DNA of 64,000 nucleotides from Plectrocnemia conspersa (GCA_009617715.1 VTFK01000211.1:558001-622000), one strand, 5' to 3'; positions 12,868 through 24,260 are shown, numbered from the stretch's first letter. Notes: generated by a model not told the origin, from the sequence alone. Program-made: numbers and translations.

Positions 12868-12894
12868 CCTAACCTAACATAACCTAACCTAACT
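12868..12894. repeat. Short CCTAA (TTAGG-type) array
   Basis: Two pairs of CCTAA with one changed unit (CATAA) between them, the complement of the common arthropod telomere unit TTAGG. It is too short to be a telomere. Short CCTAA runs also occur near 22808 and 25872. Confidence 0.5.
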
Positions 12895-13027
12895 TTCATT
12901 AGGTCAAGTCTAAAATACAAACTTAGCCATCTCATCTCCCAGGAAAAATAAGTTTTAAAAATATAATAGTTATCCTTACTGATCTTACTATAGAATTTAC
13001 ATATAAGAGTGTTGATCCAAGTATATT

Positions 13028-13240
13028 CAAACTGAATTTTGGTCAATAGGAGGGCGCAAAAAACAATTATCACTTCTCAGAAGGCAAAAATTCACGTCAA
13101 AAGCAATAAAATCGTGTCGGTAACGAGCGTGGGAACGCGACGGCGAGCGGCACGATTTTATTGCTTTTGACGTGGATTTTTGACTTCTGAGAAGGGATAA
13201 TTGTTTTTTGCGCTCTCCTATTGGTCAAAATTCGGTTTAG
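13028..13240. mobile_element. Foldback element with ~88-bp arms
   Basis: Two long inverted arms (about 13028-13117 and 13152-13240) match with few mismatches over nearly their full length and surround a short CG-rich loop. Shared landmarks are ACGTCAAAAGCAATAAAAT in the left arm and its complement in the right. Part of the arm occurs a third time at 13327-13352. The structure fits a foldback or MITE-type DNA element. No duplication flanking it was clear. Confidence 0.75.
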
Positions 13241-13375
13241 ATATGCTTTATTCGATACATAATACTGTTATAAAAAAATCTAAATATGAATGCCACATAA
13301 CTAGCTTTACCACTGTGACGGCGACAGCACGATTTTATTGCTTTTGCCGTGGTTTATAAATTTATTTATTAAAAT

Positions 13376-13471
13376 AATATGCATCCTAATGAAAATAAAA
13401 TATTAAAAAACGACTACTAACTGTCTATATTTTGCACCCACCCCCTGGGTATATCTAAAATGACATCCCTG
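13376..13471 (+). mobile_element. hAT-type MITE, right-end copy
   Basis: Truncated second copy of the element at 12315-12480. It shares AAACGACTACT-ACTG and a C-rich block, and ends in AAATGACATCCCTG, whose complement begins CAGGGATGTCATTT. It lies beside the foldback element, so the two copies bracket that insertion. Confidence 0.5.
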
Positions 13472-14634
13472 CAGTAAAACCTAATGTCAATTTTGTATCA
13501 GATTGTCGAAAATAACCTATTTTTTATCGTAAGTTACCGATATATATAAAAAAAAACTTGTGCTTTTGACACACTATAGATACATACTGACAATTGCTGA
13601 GGAGTCCTAACGTCGTACCGCAATACTAAAATGCCTCACAACTGGTTGATTGATGAAATTTCATACAGTTTTTCATAGCTCCATCTTAGTTGTGTTATTA
13701 AGATATGTTGCATTCCTTTAATTTTTACTGAAATCAGGAAAAAGGATCGTTGAAATTTATTTTTAATTTTCTTGCATTTAATTTTTTTAACTACTCCTCC
13801 TCCGTTTCGTTCTTCAATGGCAGTTTTTGTATTATGTGTAATATTTGATTTACTCGTTAGCCAATTTTGTAATTGTGCTGCACTATTTTGAGTCATTTCA
13901 TTATTTTTCTAGATAACAGTTGCTCTTCTAAAAATAATAAAATACATAAAAAAAACTCAAAAAAAAAATAAGTTCATAAATCTTCGTCGAAATGACACAA
14001 AAAAATCACTTTAAGTTACTTATATATATACACTTGTAAAAAATCTTATTTACTATTTCAATTTACCAATCAGAAAGGGTGTAAAAAAATATTAATTTCA
14101 TATAATTAATTTTCTGAAAACTTACCTTTTATAGAAACTTCAGAGGTCGAAATGAAAGCAAAAAACTCACATAGGGTTAATAATATATGTACTGCAGATA
14201 GCCGATCAGTTTTTTTGATGTGTTAAAACCTTTGTATCTACTTGTTTATGAATGCCTTTTACTTTTTTGATGCATTTCGCAGCCGCTTCAAAATACATTT
14301 TTGGTCATATTCGATGTGTGCACAGAAAAATAGTTTCAAATCGTTTGCATATACGGAACTAATCGTGAAATATATTAAATAACTGACCTCATCTACTGAC
14401 CCCATCCTAACGCGTCACAGAGGAAGAGTCCTACCTGCTCATTGAAAGGTTTTGACTTCACCGTTACTCAAATAATTATTTGTTTGGACACACTGTAAAA
14501 ACGTTAGAAAAATATTTTGCTCGAAAAAAAATGAATTTTATTAAAAATAATTTTTGAAAATTCACTTACATAGCAACTTCGAAAATAAAAACAAAACACG
14601 AAAAATACACTTCAGATTAACATGTACTCTCATC
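13472..14634. other. AT-rich DNA with diverged internal duplication
   Basis: No recognised gene; an 86-codon frame at 13636-13896 (-) has no known match. The stretch around 14093-14190 resembles 14545-14630, and GACACACT occurs near 13579 and 14490, which suggests a diverged tandem repeat of roughly 450 bp. The Jockey-type element inserted at its right edge. Confidence 0.35.
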
Positions 14635-14673
14635 TATACTCCTGTTTTTTTTTTTTTTTTTTTTTTTTAAATG

Positions 14674-14679
14674 TTTATT
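14674..14679 (-). terminator. LINE polyadenylation signal
   Basis: AATAAA on the minus strand, 5 bases before the poly(A) tail of the Jockey-type element. This is the usual place for a signal used in copying the element's RNA. Confidence 0.7.
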
Positions 14680-14942
14680 TCAAAAATAATTTAGTTTTAT
14701 ACAAGTTATAAATTACATGTTTCTGGCTTTTAGCCATTATCATGTTTACAAGCGAAATTACAATAGTTTAAATAAAAATAGAGGCGACATTATGCAATAT
14801 TTAATAAGTAAAATTTAAGGAGAAAATACTAAAACCTTTATACAATAAGAAAAAGAAAATAAAATAAATAAAATATAAGATACATAATTAAAAATAACAC
14901 TTACGAACTGGGGCTATTGAAGTCGTGGTTACAGATTTGCTA

Positions 14943-17641
14943 TCAAAGCATTATGTGCTTAGGCATTTTATGTTTATACTTGAAATTTAGTGTGACTTTG
15001 TCATAGTTACCAATTTTGCAATTAATTTATTATTATGTTCACGCGAGATATTTTTGTAATAATTTATCGTATTAGTAATAATGTGATTTTTTAATTGTAG
15101 GTATAGAATATCAGTGTGGAGTTTCTTTAAATTAGTATAATATGGGGTGTTATAAATTATTTTTACAGCTTTATTTTGAATTACTTGTAACTTATTAAAA
15201 TTATTTTTTACACGTATTACTCCACACTGGGCAAGCGTATGTTAATATCGGTCGTATTAATTGTTTATATAATAAAATTTTTTGTTTTTTAATCGTCAAC
15301 GCGCTTTTTTCTGTTAAAAATGGGTCTCAGAGCTGAAATGGCGGCAAGCCCTTTTAGACCGTTCTTTTATATGCTTTGTATATTTTAATTTAGAATCTAA
15401 GTGAAGACCCAGATACCTAACACTCGTTTTCCATTCAATGTTTTTGCCCTGCTCGGTTTTTAAAGGCGGAGGCAACGGTTGCCGGCGCATCGTAAAAATG
15501 ATTGCCTCAGTTTTATCATCGTTTATTTTTATTTTCCACTTTTTTTAAATGTTTATTTAAGTTATGCAAATATTTTTGTAGTTTTGTTGCTATTGGTTTA
15601 AGACCATATGAACTAGTTAAAACGGCCGTATCGTCCGCGTAAATAGAGAGACTGGTGTTTTTTAAAATTGGAATATCGTTTGTATATATTATATAAAGAT
15701 ACGGCCCAAGTATGCTCCCCTGAGGAACCCCGGCTGGTATTTTACGCGGTGTCGAATTATCGTTATTTAAGGAGAAGACATAGCTTCGATCTTGGAGGTA
15801 TGATCGGATAATTTGTATCAGATAGTGTGGGGTTTTGTACTTATCTAGTTTGTATACTAGCCCTTCATGCCACACAGTATCAAATGCCTTCTCTACGTCT
15901 AACATTAAAAAAATCCTGTGCTTTTTTTTTTCCTGTTAAAATTCGCAGAAATGTGCTCCGTGAGTCTATTAAGTTGATGCGTTGTTGAGTGTCCTTCGCG
16001 GAAGCCAAATTGTTCGTCAATGATTTTACTATTTAGACACTCTTTTAAACGTGATAAGATAATCTTTTCAAATAATTTACTTAGGGACGGTAGTAAGCTA
16101 ATCGGTCGGTAATTTAATGGGATGCTATCAGCTTTACCGGGTTTTTTTATCGGAATTATTTTTGCAACTTTCCAAATACCTGGAAAATACCCAATAGATA
16201 AGCAAAAGTTAAATATGTTAGTTAGGAAATGAAAGCATTTAAATGGAAAGTTTTTTATTAAGATGTTATCTAATCGGTCAATTCCCGGAGCTTTATTATT
16301 TTTAAGTGATTTTGCAATGTTATAAATTTCGAACGGGGTAATTTCGTTAATAGTTTTCTTATCTATTCTAGTTTTATCAAGTCTTTGAATTGAACGATCA
16401 ACTTTACTCTGGGTTTTTAGATGCGTATAATTTTGCGTTAGCACATAGGATGTAGAGAATGCATTAGCTAATACCTCAGTTTTTTGTATGTTCGAGGTTA
16501 CTATGTCGTCTCCATTTTTTAACGGCGGAATGTCTGAATATTTATTTTTAATTGATTTAGCGATTTTCCATAATGAGTTATCTGCGGGATTTAGTTTTTT
16601 CAGTTTACGCGACCATGAATCATTTTTAATTATTTGGATTTTAACGCGGATATCACTGGTTAATTTATTTAATAAAGTTTTAAGTTGGGGTGATCTATTT
16701 TTTTGCCATTGCTTTTTAATTCTGTTTTTGATTTTTATATATTCGATAATTTCTGGAGTTAATTTTACTTTATTTGGTATATTTTTACGCGTCGGTATAA
16801 ATGATAGTTTACCCTGCTCGATTAAATTTGTAAAAAAATTAATATCATCGTCAATTTGCCTGGTGTTTTGTAAAGTGTATATCTGTGGAGCGCCGTGTAG
16901 ACGACATTCAATGAAACTTCTAAAACCTTTCCAGTCAGCTCTTCCGTAGTCAAAAAATATTTCAGGGATGACCTCAACATCGCCTTCCAGAGCAAAAAAC
17001 ACAGGAAGATGATCCGAAGATAGAGCTTGGATGCAGTGCATCCCCGAAATTGGCGTAGAACCTTTGACTAATGCGAAATCAAGAGTTGATGGAGACATGT
17101 TATTAAAAGGATAGTGTGTGTGTGAATTTGGAAAGTGAATATCCGTGTCAGTATCGTGCAAGTAGTTAAAGAGCATGGTACCGGATCGATTGGTACTAGA
17201 ACAATTCCAGTGCGAGTGCCTGGCGTTGAAATCTCCGCTTAATATAACAGAGCTTCCAAGTCCAAGCACAGCATCTAGATCACTCTGCAACAATTCGTCT
17301 CCGGGTGAGTTGTATGCGGCAGCAATTGTGATGATTTTATTATTATTATTAATTTGGATCGCGACAGATTCTAAGTTAATTACGTCGGGATTTATACGCG
17401 CGTGTTTTATAGATTTTTTAATAAAAATCGCAACCCCGCCACCTGGCCTTGAGAGTCGGTCTCTCCGGAGGCAAACAAAGTTCGGCAAAGATATTTTAAC
17501 GTGAGGTTTAAGATACGTCTCGGTAACTATGACAATGTCAATTTTATACTCACTGATCAATAGCTCCAGCTCGCCAGTTTTGTGTCGAATTCCACGTGAA
17601 TTCCACGTCAGCAAATTCAATTTCTTCTTAGAAGAGGACAT
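14943..17641 (-). pseudogene. Jockey ORF2: endonuclease and reverse transcriptase
   Basis: Encodes the enzyme that nicks target DNA and copies element RNA at the nick. The ATG at 17639-17641 lies inside the last codons of ORF1. Residues 8-220 are an APE-type endonuclease: TWNSRGI, the catalytic glutamate in TETYL, AAYNSP, SGDFNARHSHWN, SPSTLDFAL and SSDHLPV. Reverse transcriptase follows: NYRPISLLPSLSKLFEKI, FGFREGHSTTHQL, then LDVEKAFDTVWH, GVPQGSILGP and YADD in a second frame (15516-15905). The C-terminal part continues in further frames (WKTSVRYLGLHLD, LIRPILTYACPVW, then a basic tail ending near 14943). Frame breaks lie in homopolymers near 15905-15930 and 15540, and near 15315, 15210 and 14990. 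The catalytic motifs are all still present, so the decay is recent. Confidence 0.9.
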
Positions 17642-18821
17642 CAAGGTACTCTACCATCATGATGGCTATCTCCATTTTGCTCGCACACTTGCCAGCTTTG
17701 ACCCGAATCTCCTGAAGTACGAGGAGCATCTTCCGTAGATCCGAGGACGACATGGGGGCATCCTCTGCGCCGGTGTTTGGTGCTGCTGTCGGCTCTGGTT
17801 GTGATCTTTGAGCCTGTTTGAGATTAGCGGCCGCAGCTGAGAAGTTCTTAGCCGGTTGGGATGGTCGGAGTGCGGGAAAATGCTCCTGAACTAAGTTAAA
17901 TGTCGGTCCAGGTGCAGCCGGGGCGACAGCCGCGACGGTAGCTGGCCTTTGATGTCTCCTCTGAGTCTGGACGAGATACTCCTTCCTGCGAGGGCAGTCC
18001 TTGAAGTTGGCCGGATGATCTCCTTCGCATCCGATGCATTTCGCTGGTGTCTCACGATCCGTTTTCGAGCAGTCAGCGGTTGCGTGACTGCCGGTACATT
18101 TGACGCATCGTGGGGTTCGGTGGCAGTTTTTGGCTGCGTGTCCATAAAGCTGACATCTGAAACATTGGGTTAAATGTCCATTGTTACGCTTATACCTTTC
18201 CAGAATGGCCTTGGCGAAACAAACGTACCGGATGTTTTTGATTGCAGCTGTCTTGGTATCCGAAGAGAACTGAACCAGGTAGAGGCGAGAACCTCCCAGT
18301 ACCTCCGTCTTTGTCTTCATTGTCGTCACTTTGACGACATTGAGTCCTTGCCTTTGGAGGTCAGCAGCTATGTCTTGAGTTGGAACTTCTGGTAGTCCTT
18401 TCAGGACAGACTTTACTGTCTTGTCCTCGTCAGTGGTGAAGGTATGAAATGGGCGATGCCCCCTCAATCCTTCCATTAGTAAGGCTCGTTGCTCGAGCGA
18501 AGAACACTGGACGGACACGTTGCCCTTTCCAGTGTAACGCAACGTGAAGTTGCTGGATTTGGTGACGGATTTAATAAGGTCCGTCGTTTGAAGATGTGAG
18601 CCCGTGACCTCCATAATCACAGGCGGAACTCTGCTTGATTTGCTTCCTAATACCTCGGGAAGCTTTTCGAACCTGTTTTGGCTCGGGGTTGGTCCGGGGC
18701 TCCTGGACTCAGTGGATGGTCTGGCAGTTTTTTTCGGAAGTTGCCATTCCGAATCTTGACTGGGGTTAAGGAACGCCTTAATCGTCCCCACAGAACGCTT
18801 ACGCGTCTGCGCCTTTTTCAT
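17628..18821 (-). CDS. Jockey ORF1, zinc-knuckle RNA-binding protein
   Basis: An intact 397-codon frame for the Gag-like nucleic-acid-binding protein of the element, which packages element RNA. I chose the ATG at 18819-18821 (MKKAQTRKRS), since the longer frame from 18932 runs through what is probably 5' untranslated sequence. The N-terminal third is basic and proline-rich. The middle (about residues 70-215) has the layout of the domain that precedes the knuckles in Jockey-group Gags. Three zinc knuckles follow at about 220-233 (CX2CX4HX4C), 239-251 (CX2CX3HX4C) and 262-276 (CX2CX3HX6C). An alanine- and proline-rich linker and a short helical C-terminus end the protein. Its stop overlaps ORF2 in a shifted frame, the usual coupling in this group. 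Nothing appears broken. Confidence 0.9.
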   Translation of the reverse strand: MKKAQTRKRSVGTIKAFLNPSQDSEWQLPKKTARPSTESRSPGPTPSQNRFEKLPEVLGSKSSRVPPVIMEVTGSHLQTTDLIKSVTKSSNFTLRYTGKGNVSVQCSSLEQRALLMEGLRGHRPFHTFTTDEDKTVKSVLKGLPEVPTQDIAADLQRQGLNVVKVTTMKTKTEVLGGSRLYLVQFSSDTKTAAIKNIRYVCFAKAILERYKRNNGHLTQCFRCQLYGHAAKNCHRTPRCVKCTGSHATADCSKTDRETPAKCIGCEGDHPANFKDCPRRKEYLVQTQRRHQRPATVAAVAPAAPGPTFNLVQEHFPALRPSQPAKNFSAAAANLKQAQRSQPEPTAAPNTGAEDAPMSSSDLRKMLLVLQEIRVKAGKCASKMEIAIMMVEYLDVLF

Positions 18822-18970
18822 GGCGCTGTTGTTTGGTAGGCAGTGAGCAAAATTGTTCAGCGGCGCAGCTGGCAGGTCCGAGTGTGTACAGCAGCGCGGT
18901 CTACGCACAGAGCACGAGGTGCGTCCGTACACCGCGAAGGCACAAAGCGGAATGAATATATACTCCTGTT

Positions 18971-19899
18971 ACAAGTAGTACAAATCAGCGAGGGCGTCAA
19001 AAAGAAAGTAAATACAATTTTGCAACCTTTTTGTTCTTAGAAATTTTGTGTGGAAAGAATGATTTTGAGTTTTAAGTGTATTGAAATTAATTTTATATGA
19101 AAAATAGATTTTCCGTTGGATTTACGAAAAAAAAACAAAATATGAATGTTGGAAGGGTTCAAAGCAATTATTTTTAAATTTACAATTCTCTTAGCGGCTC
19201 GTTTGAATTTGTGATCCGCTACTTAAACGTGCCAGAAAATAGCCAATAAATTTTAATTGCATGCAAAAAACTTATGAAATTGATAAGCTTACAAATTAAA
19301 AATCATTTTTTTTTATTTATTGACTACCAATTCAGCACTTCATTGTTCACCTAAGGCAAGTGTTTCGCTCGCCTCACCCTCGCACAGGATCTGTTCGGCA
19401 GTATAACGGCGAATTGTAAGAGTTGTAACAGTAGCCCGACGTCGTCAAGTACATGGATGGTTAAATGGAACTGATGTTGCTTTATTTGAATATCATTATC
19501 GACTTGTGAGTATATTTCAAAAACACTTTTAACTATTTTTTTAGTGTGTCGGGGTGTAATGCATATTTTATGTATAAAAATGATACTAAAATTTACCTTA
19601 ATTAAAAAGTTTTCCTTACATTTTAATATCTGTTGAAAATCTATATTTTATTGTCCTACTTAGGTGTCAAAAGGGGCGTGGTCAAGGCAAGGCCAAGGTC
19701 GAAGCAAGCGGCAGTTTATAATTTATATTGTAACGTTGGAAAACGGGTGGCAGGGTGGTATTTTCAAGGCGCGCTCGGGCGCTCTAAAAGTTTTTGCTAA
19801 AGAGAAAAGTGTCGTTTAACAATTAATTATAAATTTTACGACTCCATATAGGTTGAATAGGTAGTTAGTGCGCATCGTAAAACCAGGCCAAGGATACGC
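18971..19899. other. AT-rich DNA, no gene seen
   Basis: No recognisable frame. The block near 19660-19800 is GC-richer, but no protein or repeat match was recognised. Confidence 0.5.
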
Positions 19900-20220
19900 C
19901 CGCAGCTATTATCGCAACAATAATTACATCGAATGCGCCATTTTCCGTCCATTTCCTCGGGGCCCCAAGAAAGCTCGCGACGCGGAATTTTATTTTTCGC
20001 CCGCGTAAATTAATACTGTTACCGTGACGTCACACTTCGCCGTCGGCGGAAATAAAGCCGGAAGGAAAGTTTCCTCGGCGAAGTTCCCGGTCCCGTATTT
20101 TAAATGGGAAATTTCATCCACTCCGCGATGTTATTAATATGATTGCAGTTTGGAGGTGAGTTGTTCGGCAACTCGGTGGAGCGCGCGTGCTCACTCCGCA
20201 AAACTGAAAAATGACTCACC
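19900..20220. other. GC-richer island with a CRE palindrome
   Basis: CpG-rich block without a good coding frame. It includes the exact CREB/ATF palindrome TGACGTCA at 20025-20032. A regulatory role is possible but inferred from composition and one motif. Confidence 0.35.
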
Positions 20221-20637
20221 GGATTTTCTTTTATGAAGTGTCGCTGGCTCGTATAAATGAAAATTATCGTGTCTCACGCACCGCCACTGCCGAGAAAAAT
20301 AAAAAAATAAACCGCGATATTGCGCAATATATCAACGAAAACGCGTAATACTTTTCACATTTGTCTTTCTAAATTGGTAAATTGTGGTTCTTCTTCTTTG
20401 GACAAAGAAAGACGACTGTCTATCAATCAGTAATATATAATAATACAAGATTTATAATATTAACTTAAAGTTTTTTTATATTTATAACTCATTGGTACGC
20501 CCCCTATATGATATATATTATATTTCCTGACATGAATGAAAAATAAATATAAAATAATTGCTGTTGCTGGCCGTTTATTTATTTCGCTATGACTTAGAGT
20601 AGACACCAACGAGGTATTAAATCGAAAAGGTTGTATA
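20221..20637. other. AT-rich DNA, no gene seen
   Basis: Nothing recognised. Confidence 0.5.
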
Positions 20638-20645
20638 GGTGTACC

Positions 20646-20896
20646 CAGTTGCGTAGCTAGGGTATGTGCCGCCAAGGGCGATCCTTAAAATTGCCCCCCC
20701 CCCCATACATTTTTTGCAGGGTCATAAAATCAGCATTTCTTAAAATAATAAATTGTTATTCGTGGATTTATATATGTTTTAGTGCATTCAGGGTTAAGAA
20801 CCATACTAGACGATCCCATTGCGAATATGCCGCCCCCAAGCAAGCGCCGCCCGGGGTGGTCCGCCCCCTCTGCCCCACCCCATGGTTACGCCACTA
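20646..20896 (+). mobile_element. hAT MITE family 2, copy 1
   Basis: A 251-bp element starting CAGTTGCGTAGCTAGGG and ending in a damaged CGCCACTA. It is flanked on both sides by GGTGTACC (20638-20645 and 20897-20904), a perfect 8-bp target duplication as hAT transposases make. It is about 90% similar by eye to the copy at 58932-59193, with the same C-rich stretch near the left end and GCCGCCC block near the right. It has no coding capacity and would need a transposase from elsewhere. Confidence 0.9.
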
Positions 20897-20904
20897 GGTG
20901 TACC

Positions 20905-21060
20905 CTTAATTCCGTTACTTCTTATTTGGAGACTGATGTCAATTGTTTGCGTTGTAATCAGTAATTAGCTCGATTCCATTCAAAAACTGCGTCAATGCCG
21001 GTGGTAGTACTCGCTCGTTAACGTCGGCGTATTGGTACGTCTTCAGGGCAAGTTTCATTT
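20905..21060 (-). repeat. Dispersed repeat family 3, copy 1
   Basis: Inverted match to 26240-26380. Both contain CCAATACGCCGACGTTAACGA, read on the minus strand here, and GTCTCCAAAT about 90 bp further on. The hAT MITE at 20646 sits at its edge. No coding frame. Confidence 0.5.
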
Positions 21061-22330
21061 TAACGTCAATCATGTGACTGCTAAATCCTGTTGTTGTGCT
21101 TTACTGGTGTAAGGTTCCTCGTACATTCATAATAGTATCTGTCGATGCATTACGATTTCTCAATGATTTTCATTTTTCGAGAAATGAGAATTCTCGATTT
21201 CACTTCCCAAATTTTTTTGTAATACAGTAAAGTATTGCAGATACATTATTACATATTATTCTTAACATAGCCCTTTACAAAAAACATGCCATCTAAAGAA
21301 GAATCGAACATCTTCGTTACTTTTTTTTTGTTAAAAATATGGAAAAATTCCTATCGTTTTGTGTTGATATTGGTTTAATCCACAAGACTGCAAATAGGCA
21401 CTGTAAATTATTTGATCTTTTGCCTGTCGATTTAAATATTGTTTTTTTTATTTTGGTAAAATGTTGGCTCTCTTCTACTACTCTGTAAGGCTGAAAGAAT
21501 TTTTTTTCTCCAATTGCTGCGCTAATGATAAATTTAAAATTTTTTTAATGGATTCTTATAATAAAACAGAGGCGCGAGGATCCTTAGAATTTGTCGACCT
21601 AATACTTACCGACCCTATTTCGCATATTTCTGCTTTTGAAGAGTAACTAAAGAAGTCATTCTGTTTTTGACTGATAAAAATTTGGATTTTGCAAATATTT
21701 AATTAATGACATTAATGTCTACTTTCTTCGATTATATAACTTTTCTTTAATTGTCCGTTGAAATTTCGAGCTTAGCTCAAAATTGATATTTTCCATTTGT
21801 TTTAACAATAATTTTAATACCCCTTCGGCTGTACGTGAGACAATTGATAATAACAGCTGTTGCTATGTACTTTACAAAAACAATATAAAAAAACCTTTTT
21901 GGATAATCGAAAAATAAAAATAGCAATTTCCGTTCTACCGATTTCCATGCGTATTTTTTTCTTATCTGAGCGGGTTCTTAAATCACCAAAGCAAAAATAA
22001 AACCGCCGGCCGGTTAGAGTAATAAAAAATTCGCTCAAACACTTTCAATATTCCGAGAAAGTATGCATATTTTCAAAGATCTCCGGAAAGGTTTCTTATG
22101 TGAATATCTTATTTTATTACTTATTACAAAAATAAGACGAGTTTGAGTGTTAAAAAATTGTATACATTTTTTTTATTAAAACCTTTCAAAGAGTATTTTT
22201 ATTTAGAAAAATGCGTTATTATTAAAAACTCGCATCTAGATTATAAATTATATCACACATAATAATTATTAATTAATAATATATACGTGTCATTGATTCC
22301 CAAAATTTTAGTATGGTAGATAATACTTAC
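21061..22330. other. AT-rich DNA, no gene seen
   Basis: Short frames at 21461-21646 (+) and 21814-22038 (-) have no recognisable family. Nothing else noted. Confidence 0.5.
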
Positions 22331-23672
22331 TAGGGCATCCAAATACCCGGGCTAATTAATTACCCGGTTATACAGGTATTTTTCGGGAAAGAATCGGGTA
22401 CCCGGTTCGGTTCCGGGTATTTTTTGTAAGCCGTTAAGAGTCCAATTTTTATTAAATTTGAATCTTTGATTAAATATGACGTGATATATTTAAGTTTACT
22501 TTAATAATTAATATCATTTTAAAAAAAAATAAGGTATTGAAATAAAATCAACATATTATGTAATGATTAATACTTTACTCAATCGAAATATTTTTACATT
22601 CCATAGGTAGGTACATATATACATATACTTATATACTACCTACGCGCCGACTAAGCCGGGCCGTCATAGCCGCGCCGTCATAGCCGCACAAAGTCAAAAC
22701 AAAATTGATTTTATAACATGGTTTTTATTTATTAATAATTAAAAATATATATAGGAAAAGAGAGGCGTCTCGCTACCGCTCGCGCCGACTTTCACTGTAG
22801 AACCAAACAACCTAACCTATTTTTAATGATATTGTATTTATTTATTTTCATTTCGGTATATTTTGTAACTGTCCAGCATCATCCAATCTATGACTAACTG
22901 TTCAAAAAGCGAATCACTAGTGATAGAGCTGTCCACAAAACAAAATAATTAAAATTAAAAAAATCATTTTCTTTCATTTTATTCAATTTTATAATTTTGA
23001 TTTGCGCGGCAATGTCGGCGTGGCTTTATCGTCGCGGGAATGTCGGGGTTTTATTGCGCGGGATTGTCTTGCACGGCTATGTCGAGGCGGCTTAGTCGGC
23101 GCGGGATTGTCCGCCGCGGCTTTGTCGGGTCCCCACTACATACATGTGTAACAGTACAAAACCGAAATATTAATTTTAACACATATTTGGCAATAATAAT
23201 ATAATACAAATTGCACATGAAAAATACAGAGGTAATAAATTTTATTACAATTATAAATGAAATTAGATGATTGTATATATTATATGTATTATATGTAGGT
23301 AGAGAAACAAAGTTTTAGTGATGTTCTTTTTGTAAAAAGTTATATTTTAAAAACACTAACGAATCTAATGTGTTATATTTTCACCCTACAACGCATTAAA
23401 ATTTATTTTTATTTACAACTGCATCCTTTCAAAATAATCCTTATCTATGCATTCGCTTATCTTGAAATCTATAGGTCGCTAAGTGCTGTCCCTTTTTTTG
23501 TCGTTCAAAGACGTTAGTCGTTTAAGAACGCCGATTCGGCTCTTCCATTTAATTTGAAATAATGGAAAAAATTACTCAAATGAAATTAACCGGATACCCG
23601 TCGAAAATTACCCCGTTAACATGGCTGGTACCTGGGTACCTGGTTCCGGTTTTACCCGGTTCAAATGCCCTA
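22331..23672. mobile_element. hAT-type element, 1342 bp, no transposase seen
   Basis: Begins TAGGGCAT and ends ATGCCCTA, with the perfect 8-bp duplication ATACTTAC at 22323-22330 and 23673-23680. Inside each end are repeated ACCCGG-type motifs, the subterminal repeats at which transposases bind. No transposase frame can be recognised, so this is a non-autonomous element. GC-rich DNA with its own repeat motif occupies the middle (22640-23135), probably a nested insertion. It shares the TAGGG start and CCCGG subterminal motifs with the hAT at 59482-61022. Confidence 0.9.
22640..23135. repeat. Array of CGAC-NNN-CCGCG motifs in inverted halves
   Basis: Both ends of this stretch carry degenerate short units such as CGACTAAGCCG, CGACATAGCCG and CGACAAAGCCG. 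Units at 22642-22690 are mostly in one orientation and those at 22990-23135 mostly in the other. The outer flanks ACTACCTAC and ACTACATAC differ at one base and may be a target duplication. This fits a nested DNA transposon with subterminal repeats. The family is unknown. Confidence 0.5.
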
Positions 23673-23999
23673 ATACTTACGTATAGGTATTCTCAAAGTC
23701 TGATTAACTTATCCAGTTGGTATAGATTTATCTCGTTGTAACGCATCGAGCTTATGTCTGTCAGGTTACGGAATATTAAAATAAAAATAAAATATCATAT
23801 TAGCCTTTCCAATGTTTATAAAAGGTTATTTGGAATATACATTTTATACGATAAATGAAAGTTTATAAATATTTTTTTTCTATTCTTAGAATATCTCAGA
23901 AATCTATTATTGCTACAGATTTATTATATATTTTATTATAAGACCAAAAATAATGCTATACGAATTCGAATACGAATCCTCACCACGCAGATTAGGTTC

Positions 24000-24260
24000 C
24001 CAAAACTAAGCCGAATCGATCCGGGCATTCCGGGAAAACACTTCGCGAAAAGCTGAATTGAATTGCCCGTAGCTCGGTCATCTGCGTACCGATTTAATCC
24101 TTCCACCGCGATTCCTTAACAAGTTCCCAAATCGGCAAGATTCCCCCTCATTTATCTTTATTATCTCTCCGAATTTCTGGACACGGATTCCCGGCGATAA
24201 ATTGTCTATGGTCCAATTTTACCCGGGGCAAAATTTTCACCAACCGATGAATAATTAGTT
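24000..24260. other. GC-richer island with a STAT-type site
   Basis: Balanced composition in AT-rich DNA, with no open frame of note. It contains TTCCGGGAA at 24028-24036, an exact match to the STAT core TTCNNNGAA, and TAATCC-type homeodomain sites. A regulatory role is inference. Confidence 0.3.

Larger units (their letters stand above)
14645..18958 (-). mobile_element. Jockey-type LINE, full-length structure
   Basis: About 4.3 kb, read on the minus strand. A 24-base T run at 14645-14668 is the poly(A) tail. An identical TATACTCCTG(TT) flanks both ends (14635-14646 and 18959-18970), so this is an insertion with a 10-12 bp target-site duplication and the 5' end is kept. ORF1 (17628-18821) is open and overlaps the start of ORF2 by 14 bases. 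ORF2 (17641 down to about 14943) has endonuclease and reverse transcriptase domains but several frameshifts. The arrangement and the zinc-knuckle ORF1 fit the Jockey group. The intact duplication indicates a fairly recent insertion, but the copy cannot move on its own. Confidence 0.92.

Noticed and set aside
16488..16949. 153-codon plus-strand frame, and others at 17175-17504 and 17949-18395
   Set aside because: Antisense shadows of the Jockey-type ORF1 and ORF2, which carry the real motifs on the minus strand.
18822..18932. Extension of Jockey ORF1 upstream to 18932
   Set aside because: The extra 37 residues are cysteine-rich and unlike Gag N-termini, and the region lies where a 5' untranslated leader is expected.
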